64,000 nt of DNA, taken from assembly GCA_002337605.1 (NCBI GenBank), contig DDGL01000008.1, positions 133,105 to 197,104 of the forward strand. Direction: 5' to 3'. The notes under the pieces are model-generated. The model saw only the letters and a list, made by a program, of their open reading frames with translations. It was not told the origin of the DNA and made no database searches. This stretch comes from Flavobacteriaceae bacterium UBA1903 (GTDB lineage: Bacteria > Bacteroidota > Bacteroidia > Flavobacteriales > Flavobacteriaceae). The position numbers and the translations under genes were made by a program. Within the stretch, counting starts at the first letter, position 1. Every line of letters begins with the position of its first letter. This document shows positions 7,287-17,075 of this stretch, one piece after another.

Positions 7287-10200
7287 ATGAGTAAACCAAT
7301 CGTTCGTTCTCTCTTTAAACAGTCTTCCGCACTTGGAAAACTGGCTCTTCGGCTCCGCTCCGGAACCAGGGAGAATTGCGTTGTGTCGGGTTTGGTTGGC
7401 AGTGCAACATCACTTGTAATAGCCGATGCATTTAAAACTTCTGAAAAGCCATTTCTTTTAATCCTGAATGATAAAGAAGAAGCTGCATATCATTTAAACG
7501 ATTTAGAAAATATTTTAGGGGAAGACGCTGTATTATTCTACCCTGGAAGCTACCGGAGACCGTATCAAATTGATGAAACCGACAACGCAAACGTCTTATT
7601 GCGCAGCGAAGTGCTAAACCGGATCAATTCACGAAGAAAACCCGCCCTTATCGTTACCTATCCTGAAGCACTGTTTGAAAAAGTAGTGACCAAAAAGGAA
7701 TTAGAAAAAAACACCCTGAAACTTTCTTTAAACGACACCGTTTCAATCGATTTTGTAAACGAAGTGCTCTTTGAATATAAATTTAAAAGAACCGATTTTG
7801 TTACCGAACCAGGTGAGTTTTCAGTCCGTGGAGGAATTTTGGATGTGTTTAGTTTCAGCAATGATGAACCCTATAGAATTGAATTTTTTGGTGACGATGT
7901 AGACAGTATACGTACGTTTGATGTTGAGACACAACTCTCTTTAGAGCAGTTGAAGAAAATTTCGATTATTCCCAACGTAGAGAATAAAATGCTGGATGAA
8001 AACCGTGAAAGTTTTCTGAAATATGTTTCCTCTAAAACAGTGGTCTGTTTAAAAAATGAAGAACTGCTTAGCGGCGCCATAGATAAACTTTTCCGTAAAG
8101 CAACAGAAGCTTATAACCAACAACAAGGCGAAGTAAAAATGAGCGCACCAGCTGAATTGTTTTGTACTTCGAGATTATTAAAGGAGCAGTTGGATGGGTT
8201 TACGACCGTAACATTATCTTCGACTCCGAATGGAGCCGAGGAGATTTCATTTAATACCGTTCCGCAGCCTTCGTTCAATAAGCAATTTAATTTACTTATT
8301 GAAAACCTGAACCAAAATACAGCCGACGGTTACACCAATTATATTTTTTGTAGCAGCGAGTCGCAAGCCAAACGCTTCCATGATATTTTTGACGATGCCC
8401 AGGGGCATGTAGAACAATACGAAACGATTGTTTTTTCACTATTTCAAGGCTTTATTGACCATGAAAACCGGAATGTTTGCTATACAGATCATCAGATTTT
8501 TGAACGGTACCACAAGTTCAGTTTAAAGAATGGCTACGCCAAGAAGCAAGCCATTACATTAAAAGAACTTACCAATCTTGAAGTGGGTGATTATGTAACA
8601 CACATAGATCATGGGATTGGAAGATTTGGCGGTCTTCAGAAAATTGACGTGGAAGGCAAACAACAGGAAGCTATTAAACTAATTTATGGGGAACGTGATA
8701 TTTTATACCTCAGCATTCATTCGCTTCATAAAATTTCAAAGTACAACGGAAAAGACGGCACCACCCCAAAAATCTACAAGCTAGGAAGTGCTGCCTGGAA
8801 AAAATTAAAGCAAAAAACAAAGAAAAGAGTTAAAGAGATTGCCTTCAATTTAATTGAACTGTATGCAAAAAGAAGGCTCCAAAAAGGATTTCAGTACGAT
8901 CCCGACAGTTATTTACAACACGAGCTGGAGTCCAGTTTTATGTATGAAGACACCCCAGATCAAGGGACCGCCACAGCCGATGTAAAAGGCGATATGGAAA
9001 GCGAGCGCCCCATGGACCGTTTGGTATGCGGTGACGTAGGTTTCGGAAAAACTGAAGTTGCGGTGAGAGCAGCTTTTAAAGCCGTGGACAACGGCAAACA
9101 AGTGGCTATTTTAGTACCTACTACGATTCTTGCTTTTCAACATTTTAAAACCTTTAGTGAGCGCTTGGCAGGAATGCCCGTAAACGTAGATTACCTCAAC
9201 CGATTCAGAACTGCAAAAGAGCGAAAAACCGTTCTGGAAGGTTTGACAAACGGCACATTAGACATTGTAATTGGCACCCATCAATTGGTGAGCAAATCGG
9301 TAACGTTCAAAGACCTTGGCTTACTTATAATTGACGAAGAGCAAAAGTTCGGTGTTTCCGTAAAAGATAAGTTGAAAACCATTAAAGAAAATGTAGACAC
9401 ACTTACCTTAACAGCAACGCCTATCCCGCGAACATTACAATTTAGTTTAATGGCAGCACGGGATCTAAGTGTCATTACCACGCCACCACCCAATCGATAT
9501 CCCGTAGAAACCCACGTAATCCGGTTTGGGGAAGAGACCATTCGCGATGCGGTTAGATATGAGATTTCCCGTGGCGGACAAGTATTTTTTGTACATAACC
9601 GTATTGAAAACATTAAAGAAGTTGCTGGCTTAATTCAGCGCTTGGTGCCAGATGCCAAGATCGGGATTGGTCACGGACAAATGGAAGGCAAAAAACTTGA
9701 AGATCTTATGCTTCGGTTTATGGACAATAAGTTTGATGTTTTAGTATCAACCACTATTATCGAAAGTGGTCTGGATGTGCCCAATGCCAATACAATTTTT
9801 ATAAATAATGCGAACAATTTTGGCTTATCAGATTTGCACCAAATGCGAGGGCGTGTAGGGCGTAGCAATAAAAAGGCGTTCTGTTACTTTATCACGCCCC
9901 CTTATTCTGCGATGACCGATGATGCCAGAAAACGTATTACGGCCTTGGAGCAATTTAGTGAATTGGGTAGCGGATTGAACATTGCGATGAAGGATTTAGA
10001 AATTCGGGGTGCAGGCGATTTGTTAGGCGGCGAACAAAGTGGCTTTATAAACGAAATTGGTTTTGAGACCTACCAGAAAATTCTAGCTGAAGCCATTGAA
10101 GAGCTAAAAGAAAAAGAGTTTAAAGATCTTTATACTGAAACCGATAAAGAATTCAAAAACCGAAAATTTGTCAAAGAAGTTGTAATTGACACCGACTTTG

Positions 10201-10634
10201 AGCTACTATTCCCAGACGATTATGTAAATAATATTACGGAAAGATTAAACCTCTATACCAAGTTAAATGAGCTGAAAACCGAGCCAGAACTTCAGAAATT
10301 TGAAAAAGAATTGTTGGATCGTTTCGGAGAACTCCCCGAGGAAGTAGAAGATCTACTCAACAGCGTACGTATAAAATGGATGGCAATTGCTATGGGGCTG
10401 GAGCGTGTTGTGATGAAAAAAGGCAGGTTTATCGGCTATTTTATTAGTGATCAACAAAGCGATTTTTACCAGAGTCCGGCTTTCAGCAAAATGCTTCAGT
10501 TTGTGCAAACACATTCTCAAACCGTAAAAATGAAAGAAAAACAAACCCGAAACGGTCTCAGGTTGTTGTTGACAATTGAAAAAGTGACTTCGGTGAGACG
10601 CGTTTTAGATGTTTTATTAAAATTTCAACAATAG
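7287..10634 (+). CDS. mfd: Transcription-repair coupling factor Mfd
   Basis: 1115 residues. Mfd removes stalled RNA polymerase from DNA lesions and recruits UvrA. Domains in order: an N-terminal UvrB-like region (about 30-340), the RNA-polymerase-interacting CarD-like domain (about 425-500; LEVGDYVTHIDHGIGRFGGL), then a RecG-like SF2 translocase with Walker A DVGFGKTEVAVRAAFKA, DEEQ box IIDEEQKFGV, TATPIPRT, and motif VI HQMRGRVGRS, then the TRCF domain. Most bacterial Mfd proteins are 1100-1200 residues, so it is full length. A short stretch near the N-terminus (LALRLRSGTR) looks repeat-derived (see findings). Gene order here gives no operon partner; it is divergent from the DoxX gene. Confidence 0.98.
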   Translation: MSKPIVRSLFKQSSALGKLALRLRSGTRENCVVSGLVGSATSLVIADAFKTSEKPFLLILNDKEEAAYHLNDLENILGEDAVLFYPGSYRRPYQIDETDNANVLLRSEVLNRINSRRKPALIVTYPEALFEKVVTKKELEKNTLKLSLNDTVSIDFVNEVLFEYKFKRTDFVTEPGEFSVRGGILDVFSFSNDEPYRIEFFGDDVDSIRTFDVETQLSLEQLKKISIIPNVENKMLDENRESFLKYVSSKTVVCLKNEELLSGAIDKLFRKATEAYNQQQGEVKMSAPAELFCTSRLLKEQLDGFTTVTLSSTPNGAEEISFNTVPQPSFNKQFNLLIENLNQNTADGYTNYIFCSSESQAKRFHDIFDDAQGHVEQYETIVFSLFQGFIDHENRNVCYTDHQIFERYHKFSLKNGYAKKQAITLKELTNLEVGDYVTHIDHGIGRFGGLQKIDVEGKQQEAIKLIYGERDILYLSIHSLHKISKYNGKDGTTPKIYKLGSAAWKKLKQKTKKRVKEIAFNLIELYAKRRLQKGFQYDPDSYLQHELESSFMYEDTPDQGTATADVKGDMESERPMDRLVCGDVGFGKTEVAVRAAFKAVDNGKQVAILVPTTILAFQHFKTFSERLAGMPVNVDYLNRFRTAKERKTVLEGLTNGTLDIVIGTHQLVSKSVTFKDLGLLIIDEEQKFGVSVKDKLKTIKENVDTLTLTATPIPRTLQFSLMAARDLSVITTPPPNRYPVETHVIRFGEETIRDAVRYEISRGGQVFFVHNRIENIKEVAGLIQRLVPDAKIGIGHGQMEGKKLEDLMLRFMDNKFDVLVSTTIIESGLDVPNANTIFINNANNFGLSDLHQMRGRVGRSNKKAFCYFITPPYSAMTDDARKRITALEQFSELGSGLNIAMKDLEIRGAGDLLGGEQSGFINEIGFETYQKILAEAIEELKEKEFKDLYTETDKEFKNRKFVKEVVIDTDFELLFPDDYVNNITERLNLYTKLNELKTEPELQKFEKELLDRFGELPEEVEDLLNSVRIKWMAIAMGLERVVMKKGRFIGYFISDQQSDFYQSPAFSKMLQFVQTHSQTVKMKEKQTRNGLRLLLTIEKVTSVRRVLDVLLKFQQ

Positions 10635-10762
10635 ACAGAAATCCTCTTAGCACTTATCATCACTATAATGACGGGTAAATGTCGGGTGAATTTCAATTAA
10701 AATACTAGTTCTAATTTTTAAACCATCGTATTCTTGTGGAAACAACTAAAAACATATTTACG

Positions 10763-11587
10763 ATGAAACAACCTGCACTCGGGCAACATATTTTAGCCTT
10801 ACGACAAGAAAAAGGATTCACCCAGGAAGATTTGGTCGCTCAATGCAACATAAGCGTGCGAACCATTCAACGTATTGAAGCAGGAGAAGTAGTCCCAAGA
10901 TCCTATACTGTAAAGACTATTTTAGCGGCCCTTGGTGAAGACTTCGAATCTTTTACCGAAAGCACTGTTGAAAGTGGCCTTAAAAAAGCATTCTTTCTGA
11001 AGATTGATGATACCCAACAAGCTAATTTCCTCACAAAGCATTTAAAAATAGCCTGGATTGCGGGTATTGTCTATTTCGTTTTAGGCTTTGCTGAAGTGCC
11101 AGCAGATATGTATAGAATGTTCGAAAAAGGAGCATTATATCCGGATTATATTTACATTCCACTGAAATTAATTGTGCTAACATCAATTCTGTTTTTCTAC
11201 CGAGGTTTTATTTTAAGTGGAAATATTCTCAACAATTACCTTCTAAAAATTGTAGTATTTATCATGCTTATTCTTAGTGTGGTATTTTACGGAATGGATA
11301 TTATTTCCCTCTATTTTGAGCCTTTTAATCAAGCTGAAATAATGATTGGTCAATCTATCTCTATTGGAATTGTTGGAGTTTTAATGGGTATTGCAATGCT
11401 TCGTTTTCAAAAGGCCCTGGGGAATTTGGCAGTTATTACAGGTATTTTTGAAATCGTTACCTACGCCTGTTTTTTAACAGTTATTTTTGCTATGGGCGGT
11501 GGTTTATTACTACTTCCCACTACAATTTTGGAGATTATCATTTTGTACAAAGTGGCGCAGTTAGTGAAGGAGAAAATGAATTCCTGA
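10763..11587 (+). CDS. XRE-family HTH regulator with C-terminal membrane domain
   Basis: 274 residues from the ATG at 10763. An upstream in-frame GTG at 10736 overlaps a possible -7 box (TATTCTTG), so it is unlikely to be the start. The N-terminal 60 residues are a Cro/CI helix-turn-helix (LRQEKGFTQEDLVAQCNISV followed by RTIQRIEAGEVVPR). A linker then leads to five or six hydrophobic segments filling the C-terminal two thirds. Membrane-bound XRE proteins of this build are common in flavobacteria; they may couple membrane state to transcription, but no ligand or target is known. It converges on the yraN gene with only 10 bases between the stops. Confidence 0.85.
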   Translation: MKQPALGQHILALRQEKGFTQEDLVAQCNISVRTIQRIEAGEVVPRSYTVKTILAALGEDFESFTESTVESGLKKAFFLKIDDTQQANFLTKHLKIAWIAGIVYFVLGFAEVPADMYRMFEKGALYPDYIYIPLKLIVLTSILFFYRGFILSGNILNNYLLKIVVFIMLILSVVFYGMDIISLYFEPFNQAEIMIGQSISIGIVGVLMGIAMLRFQKALGNLAVITGIFEIVTYACFLTVIFAMGGGLLLLPTTILEIIILYKVAQLVKEKMNS

Positions 11588-11597
11588 AAACGAAGAG

Positions 11598-11960
11598 TTA
11601 AAAATGATAAAAAGCATTCTCAAAATGCTCCAGGTGCTCTTCTTTACTGTTTTTAAGCACGGCAATTATATCGAAACGGGCTTCTTGTGGAAGCTCGTTT
11701 GAAATTAAATATTCATTCGCTGCTTTTACGAGGAGTTTAATTTTCGCGGCGGTCACAAAGCTCTGCGGGTCGCCAAAAAAAGCACTGTTTCTGGTTTTTA
11801 CTTCTACAAATACAATAGTGTCTTCTTCTTTTTGAGCGACAATGTCCAACTCAGCCTTTTGGAAGGTCCAATTGCGTTCTAGAATGGTATAGCCTTCCCT
11901 GAGCAGGAATTGCGTTGCGAGCTCTTCGCCAAGTTCACCAAGTTCGTTATGGGTTGCCAT
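11598..11960 (-). CDS. YraN/UPF0102 family, predicted restriction endonuclease-like protein
   Basis: 120 residues, the usual length of the family. The fold's PD-(D/E)xK core is visible: the N-terminal helix has GELGEELATQFLLREGYTIL, then WTFQKAELDIVAQ with the acidic residue, and VFVEVKTRNS with the E-x-K pair. Members are assumed to be Holliday-junction-resolvase-like nucleases with unknown substrates. A degenerate MITE-like repeat begins right after its start codon on the upstream side (11967-12068), so its promoter lies in or beyond that repeat. Confidence 0.88.
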   Translation of the reverse strand: MATHNELGELGEELATQFLLREGYTILERNWTFQKAELDIVAQKEEDTIVFVEVKTRNSAFFGDPQSFVTAAKIKLLVKAANEYLISNELPQEARFDIIAVLKNSKEEHLEHFENAFYHF

Positions 11961-11966
11961 ACATAT

Positions 11967-12068
11967 TCATTTCGTAAGAGGCACGACTAAGAAATCACAG
12001 TACGCTTCGTTAGGTTTGTTTACAATTTGGCTTAGCTCTAATGTGAACTCTCCTATCGTCGAGGTGAC
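11967..12068 (+). repeat. MITE-like dispersed repeat, copy 1
   Basis: About 100 bases between yraN and the LD-carboxypeptidase gene. The left part (CATTTCGTAAGAGGCACGAC, then TAAGAAATCACA) and the right end (CTCTCCTATCGTCGAGGTGA) match the reverse complement of the two copies at 32323-32542. The ends of the family (GTCATTTCGA / TCGAGGTGAC) form an imperfect terminal inverted repeat. Confidence 0.75.
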
Positions 12069-12103
12069 AAGGTACAAAAAACGTTTTGGGATTCGGATTT
12101 TAT

Positions 12104-12997
12104 CTATTTCAAAATAACCTGAGCATCAGTAACTTTCAGGGTGGTTTTCTTCCCAATAATTAGCGCTCTATTGTCCTCTACGTGCCCTGCAGGAAAGTTG
12201 AAACACACTGGATAGTTGTATTCTTTTACCGCTTCAAAAATTATTTCTTCGGCAGACTTACCAAAGGGGATGGTGTTGTCGTTCATCTCGCTCATGCCAC
12301 CTATAATCAATCCTTTTAATTGAGATAGAAGTCCGCTTCGCTTTAAATTCTGAATCATTCGGTCTATATGGTATAGATATTCATCAAGATCTTCCAAAAA
12401 GAGGATCTTACCTTTAGTTTCAATGGCTGAAGGACTTCCTAAAAGTGAAAAGAAAACCGAAAGATTTCCGCCCACCAGTTGTCCCGTAGCCTCTCCCACT
12501 CGGTTAAATTTATATTCCGAAGCATATTCTATTGAATATTTATTTCCGAAAAGTGCATCATACAACGTCTGTCTTGTAGCTTCGGTTTTTTGTTCAATAT
12601 TGAAGGCTATTTGCGCATGAAGACTTGCAATTCCATACGCATGGAGGGTGTTGTGCAATACGGTCATATCGCTATACCCAATGACCCATTTAGGATTCTT
12701 TTTGAAATTTGAAAAATCTAAAGCATCTATCATTCGTACCGTTCCGTAGCCACCACGTGCACACCATATGGCTTTTACAGCAGGATTGTCCATCATTTCC
12801 TGAAAATCCTGAGTACGTACCACATCACTTCCAGCAAACTGGTTTTCTACAGCGCCAATAGTTTTTCCCAAAAGAGGTTGTAGTTGCCATGCATTCAGCA
12901 AGGAAAGGAAGGGCTGTAGTTCGGTTTCTGTTATTTTTCTGGCGGTAGAAACGATGCCTACGGTGTCACCAGGTTTCAGGTTTGAGGGGAGCGTCAT
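12104..12997 (-). CDS. LD-carboxypeptidase (peptidase family S66)
   Basis: 297 residues. S66 enzymes cleave the L,D bond that removes the terminal D-Ala from recycled murein tetrapeptides in the cytoplasm. The nucleophile is Ser109 in VIGYSDMTVLHN, with the catalytic dyad Glu202 (LFLEDLDEYLYHIDRM) and His272 (FPAGHVEDN). WCARGGYGTVRM, upstream of the nucleophile, is the family's substrate-loop signature. No signal peptide is seen, consistent with a cytosolic recycling enzyme. It sits between the MITE-like repeat and a hairpin-rich spacer, with no clear operon partner. Confidence 0.93.
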   Translation of the reverse strand: MTLPSNLKPGDTVGIVSTARKITETELQPFLSLLNAWQLQPLLGKTIGAVENQFAGSDVVRTQDFQEMMDNPAVKAIWCARGGYGTVRMIDALDFSNFKKNPKWVIGYSDMTVLHNTLHAYGIASLHAQIAFNIEQKTEATRQTLYDALFGNKYSIEYASEYKFNRVGEATGQLVGGNLSVFFSLLGSPSAIETKGKILFLEDLDEYLYHIDRMIQNLKRSGLLSQLKGLIIGGMSEMNDNTIPFGKSAEEIIFEAVKEYNYPVCFNFPAGHVEDNRALIIGKKTTLKVTDAQVILK

Positions 12998-13061
12998 CTG
13001 TTCGTTTTAAGTCAATAAAGATAGTAAATTGACCCAAGACCATGCTGTTTTCACAGCAGTG

Positions 13062-13113
13062 CAGGAACCAAGAATCAAGACCGGCTGGTAACCGTCTTGT
13101 TTCTTAGCTCCTG
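13062..13113. repeat. Long imperfect stem-loop
   Basis: An approximately 20-bp imperfect stem (CAGGAACCAAGAATCAAGAC against GTCTTGTTTCTTAGCTCCTG) around a short loop, preceded by a smaller hairpin at 13041-13061 (CATGCTGT/ACAGCAGTG). It lies after the stop of the DUF5916 gene, but a T-run is missing on that strand, so it is not a standard terminator. Confidence 0.6.
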
Positions 13114-13137
13114 TAGCGAAGCGGTTCTTTTTCGTTT

Positions 13138-15774
13138 TTACAACACAAACCGATAGGTAGCTTTCAGCAAAAAGGTGTTTTGTGGTTTTTGACTTAGTAA
13201 TTGATTATCTACAATATTACTAAAGCTGTTGGCAGGATCTCCAATACCTGTAACCCCCTGGCTCCATACCAGGAAAATTTCAGACCCTGGAATGTACTCC
13301 CAGCGTACGACCAGGTTACTTCGGAATTGTACAAATGCAAAATCCGGATCTCCAAAACTATAGTCTATGTCGCCGTCGCGGTTTTCATCTACCCGGTATT
13401 CGCCATTTTCTAAACGAATCTGGTCTGTCGTGTAGTTCGTAATCCTATCATTTAAATCCTCTGCAGTTGCATCATTTACATAGTTAAAGTCTGAAAAGTC
13501 TGCAGTAAAGATGAAGGGTTGCCCGTAATATTGAATCGTTAGATTCGGGTTAATATTATAGTTCACCCGTAACGTAGCACTTAGTGTTTCCTGGTCAATA
13601 GCACCTAAAATATAGCGGGGTGTCCCGTTAAAATCTCCCTGAGAAACATACTGTGTCTTGCTGGGGCTTTCTTCGTAATTTACACCTAGCGATAAACTTA
13701 AACTATTTAAAGGCTGGTATCTTGTATTAACTTCATAGCGGTATACGCTAAAATTATCCTGGGTAGCTCTGGACTGTACCGTCCCACCACTAAAGCTTAG
13801 CTTTTTACGTTGATCTGTCCCCGAAAACAGAAAGATATAATTTTCTTCATTGTAGCTCCAGCGCGGACCTCCTCTTAAAAACGTATTGGTAAATATCCTG
13901 GGTTTGTGTGCTCCGCCTATTTCGCTCCACCAGTTGTTTTTCCAGTTTACATAGCCACCAATTTCATACTGAACACGATTGTAATTTCCCTCAAAATCGA
14001 AGGCTGTGGATAGTTCTGCCCAGGTATTTGCACGACGGTACCAACTCGTGGGTTTATTGAAAAGTCTTCGCAATACAGCATATTGCCTAATATCATCTGC
14101 TTGACGTAAAAACCCTAAGTCATTCAACTCTAGTTCCGGAGATTTAAAATTTCCGCCAATGGCATACCGCCAGTTACCACCGCCCCCTTTTCCAAATTCA
14201 AATCGGCCCCCGGTTCCCGTAAGTTGTGTTCTTGTCGGGTCCACTTCTACGTGGTCTGCATCTACTCTCTGAAACAAATGTGTAATTGCAGTTTGGGAGC
14301 GTAATATGGATTCGACACTTCCTCGAACATTACTTAGCACAGCACTTCCTTCTACGTAATACGTTCTTTCTTTCCAGTTATGCTTAAAATCAAGTCCTCC
14401 AGAATAGGCGTGGGAGTGTAAAAAAGACACGTTTTCGTCCATATTTCGTATAGCACTTGTAAAGATACCTCCTACATAACTGTTGTTGTCATTAAAATCC
14501 TGCTGGACTCTTCCTACCAGATAATTGGTCAAAGGCTCTACCAGTTCTTCAGATTCCGAACCGTCTTCATCAATAACATCTGCAAATTCTTTCGCAGTTA
14601 CGCTCTCTAAAACACCAACCGTTAGCCCATCTTTTGTTTTTCCACTAAACTTTGCTGCACCTAAAATAGTCGTATTGTTTGGCTGGTCAATAAAAGCTGT
14701 AGTGGGTCCAAAAGCTGAACCTTGGGGACTACGGCCAATTCGTCTTGAAAAAAAGAGGTTGTCTGCACCCCCACCAATCTGAAAATCGAAGACACTTTTA
14801 TTCTCCACAAAAAACGGACGACGTTCCTGAAAGAAAATTTCAAACCCATCTAATGCAACGGCACCAGGATCTGCATCTACTTGTCCAAAATCTGGGTTTA
14901 TAGTAACGTCCAGTGTTAGATCGTTAGTGACGCCTATCTTAGCATCCAGACCTCCTGTTAATCGCGCATCACTTCCATCACGGAAGGGGTTCCCTTCTTC
15001 TTCTTCGTACGTATCCAATTGAGCCACGGTATAGGGTTGGATCTCCAATTGTTTTTGAGGTTTTATACCCTTAATCCCTCGCAATTCTCCAAACTCACTT
15101 ACCCAGCCTGGCGGATTAGGAGGCAAGGATTGCCACGTTGAGCGTTCTTCATTATTAAAATAACGGCGGGTAGATTGAATGCCCCACACTTGTTCATCGG
15201 CATTACTGAAACGTAACTGGCTTAATGGTATGCGCATTTCGGCAGTCCAGCCATCGGTGTCTATTTTGGTAGCAAGGTACCAGATGGGGTTCCAGCTTCC
15301 ATCAAAATTACCGTTGTTGCTTATAAATTCATCTCCTTTTACACCAGAAGCTGATGCTGTAAATGAAAATCCCGTACGGTCATCACCGTAACTATCAATA
15401 TTAATTTCTACCCAATCGCCTGGAAAATCGTCACGACGCCCCATTCTGCGTTCAATAGTTGCTGGGTCTTTTTGATAACACTTAAAGGCTACATACAAAT
15501 TCTTTTCATCGTAGAGAATCTTCATTTTTGTTTGCTCGGTAGGCGCTGTGGCATTATCTGGTTCAAACTCTACGTAGTCTGAAGTCCATTCCACCAGATC
15601 CCAGGCAGCTTCGGTAAGCTCACCATCTATTTTAGGAGATGCTGTAGTACCCACCGAGGTCGTAGTATAACTGCGTTTAATGTTTGATTTTGTGGTAGTT
15701 TCTGCTTTCTGGGCTTCCGTTATTCCGAAGAAAAAAATAAATGGGAGCCAAGCAAATTTGATGAGATCTTGCAT
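13138..15774 (-). CDS. DUF5916 outer-membrane protein with N-terminal CBM9-like domain
   Basis: 878 residues with a signal peptide (about 1-21). Residues about 45-220 form a carbohydrate-binding family 9-like beta-sandwich (PKIDGELTEAAWDLVEW, ILYDEKNLYVAFKCYQ). The remainder is the DUF5916 region (LTLDVTINPDFGQVDADPGA, FFQERRPFFVENKSVFDF, LFFSRRIGRSPQG). This ends in alternating strands typical of an outer-membrane beta-barrel, with a final aromatic strand (TFLLKATYRFVL). Members are abundant in Bacteroidota and are thought to act in outer-membrane uptake or hydrolysis; no enzymatic activity is established. It is divergent from the kinase-like gene. Confidence 0.88.
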   Translation of the reverse strand: MQDLIKFAWLPFIFFFGITEAQKAETTTKSNIKRSYTTTSVGTTASPKIDGELTEAAWDLVEWTSDYVEFEPDNATAPTEQTKMKILYDEKNLYVAFKCYQKDPATIERRMGRRDDFPGDWVEINIDSYGDDRTGFSFTASASGVKGDEFISNNGNFDGSWNPIWYLATKIDTDGWTAEMRIPLSQLRFSNADEQVWGIQSTRRYFNNEERSTWQSLPPNPPGWVSEFGELRGIKGIKPQKQLEIQPYTVAQLDTYEEEEGNPFRDGSDARLTGGLDAKIGVTNDLTLDVTINPDFGQVDADPGAVALDGFEIFFQERRPFFVENKSVFDFQIGGGADNLFFSRRIGRSPQGSAFGPTTAFIDQPNNTTILGAAKFSGKTKDGLTVGVLESVTAKEFADVIDEDGSESEELVEPLTNYLVGRVQQDFNDNNSYVGGIFTSAIRNMDENVSFLHSHAYSGGLDFKHNWKERTYYVEGSAVLSNVRGSVESILRSQTAITHLFQRVDADHVEVDPTRTQLTGTGGRFEFGKGGGGNWRYAIGGNFKSPELELNDLGFLRQADDIRQYAVLRRLFNKPTSWYRRANTWAELSTAFDFEGNYNRVQYEIGGYVNWKNNWWSEIGGAHKPRIFTNTFLRGGPRWSYNEENYIFLFSGTDQRKKLSFSGGTVQSRATQDNFSVYRYEVNTRYQPLNSLSLSLGVNYEESPSKTQYVSQGDFNGTPRYILGAIDQETLSATLRVNYNINPNLTIQYYGQPFIFTADFSDFNYVNDATAEDLNDRITNYTTDQIRLENGEYRVDENRDGDIDYSFGDPDFAFVQFRSNLVVRWEYIPGSEIFLVWSQGVTGIGDPANSFSNIVDNQLLSQKPQNTFLLKATYRFVL

Positions 15775-15930
15775 AATGACTGGTTAGCTGATTTTTGATT
15801 GATACATAAAGGACTGTAAAACAATTGAATTGTGACAGTTTTTGGTTTTTATTAAGACAACTTTAACAAATTACCCAACTATCAAGGAACCGTATAAAAC
15901 TCCGTATCTTTAGCATTCCGAAGCCACACT

Positions 15931-16983
15931 ATGAAAAAATTAATTTCCAAAAAGAAGCCTGCGTATCCCATATCTGAACAACTTTCAGCATACTTGACCA
16001 AATACGCGCGCAATATAAAAATTCCGATTTATTACGATGATTTGCTACGTTTTCAGGGCTCGGTGACTGTTTTTGACGCACATGGAAATGACACGCTTTG
16101 GATACAAGTGTATTATTCTGAATTCGAAACTCAGGAAATTGAAGAGAGTTTAAAGCGCATGTACTCCATCCTGCATTCTGACGGATCTGATGCATTGCTC
16201 CCTTATTTAAATATTGACAGTATTGATTTTTGCACCTTCGGAAACTCGAAACCTTTCCGTATAAAAGTGCGAAATATTTTAAACGACAACTACATCTTTC
16301 TTTACATTAAAAAAGCGGATGCCTCGCGTATTTATGGATTGGAGTTAGAACATTTACTGTCTCCAAACCACATTAATTTTCTGGTACACGGAAATACACT
16401 TATCGAGGAACATATTTCAGGCATTCCTGGCGACGACTTTATTACACACCATTTGGACCTTTGTTCTGAACAGGACAAACGGGAAATTGCAAAAGAGTTT
16501 GTAAAGTTCAATGAGCGCTGTTTTGTACGACTATTGGGCGATATGCGTTCGTATAACTACGTGATGGTGCTCACTAACGATTTTGACAGAATCCAATACC
16601 GAATCCGCGCGATAGACTTTGACCAGCAATCGTACGAAGGCAACCAAAAAGTGTACAAACCCCAGTTTTTAAAAGAAAATAACATCCTCGTACAATTAAC
16701 CGCCAGAGTGCTGGAAGATGCTTCCATTGAGCAATACAAACGGGAAGAGCGGTCCTTGCTGGCAAAACGCGCCACAAGTGAAAAAGATCGCCTGGAAGAA
16801 TTGTTGGTGTGTATGAAAAACGACACCCTTTCTCCTCCCGAAAAAATGAAACAACTGCGCAAGGGATTACTGGAATTAACAGGGGATATCAATTTTAAAA
16901 AGTCCAAAAATATGGGTGAAATTCTGGAAAGTGCACTCGATTTTATTGTACGGAATTATGAGACGGAGAATCCTTTTTTGTAA
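15931..16983 (+). CDS. Orphan protein with protein-kinase/aminoglycoside-phosphotransferase-like motifs
   Basis: 350 residues, no signal peptide or membrane helix. I do not recognise a named family. Several spaced motifs resemble a kinase fold: a beta strand with paired lysines (YIFLYIKKADAS, Lys127/128) where the ATP-anchoring Lys would sit; a hinge-like TLIEEHISGIPGDDF (about 157-170), as in APH kinases; LLGDMRSYNYVMV (Asp204, Asn209), resembling a catalytic loop; and IRAIDFDQQSYEG (Asp229, Asp231), resembling the metal-binding DFx. The C-terminal 100 residues are charged and helical. A TATCTTTA box at 15905-15912 may be its -7 element. It stands alone between DUF5916 and pyc. Kinase assignment is inference. 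Confidence 0.6.
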   Translation: MKKLISKKKPAYPISEQLSAYLTKYARNIKIPIYYDDLLRFQGSVTVFDAHGNDTLWIQVYYSEFETQEIEESLKRMYSILHSDGSDALLPYLNIDSIDFCTFGNSKPFRIKVRNILNDNYIFLYIKKADASRIYGLELEHLLSPNHINFLVHGNTLIEEHISGIPGDDFITHHLDLCSEQDKREIAKEFVKFNERCFVRLLGDMRSYNYVMVLTNDFDRIQYRIRAIDFDQQSYEGNQKVYKPQFLKENNILVQLTARVLEDASIEQYKREERSLLAKRATSEKDRLEELLVCMKNDTLSPPEKMKQLRKGLLELTGDINFKKSKNMGEILESALDFIVRNYETENPFL

Positions 16984-17075
16984 AACATATATAAAGTGCT
17001 ATTTAAAATTCTTTATAAAATTTACTATGCACGCATAACAAATTTTGTACCTTTAGAACATCTTAAATTAGTATC

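Noticed and set aside
8210..8245. Repeat-like stretch within mfd (CTTCGACTCCGAATGGAGCCGA)
   Set aside because: It lies in an in-frame, plausible part of the protein, and the resemblance to the dispersed repeat is partial; probably coincidence.
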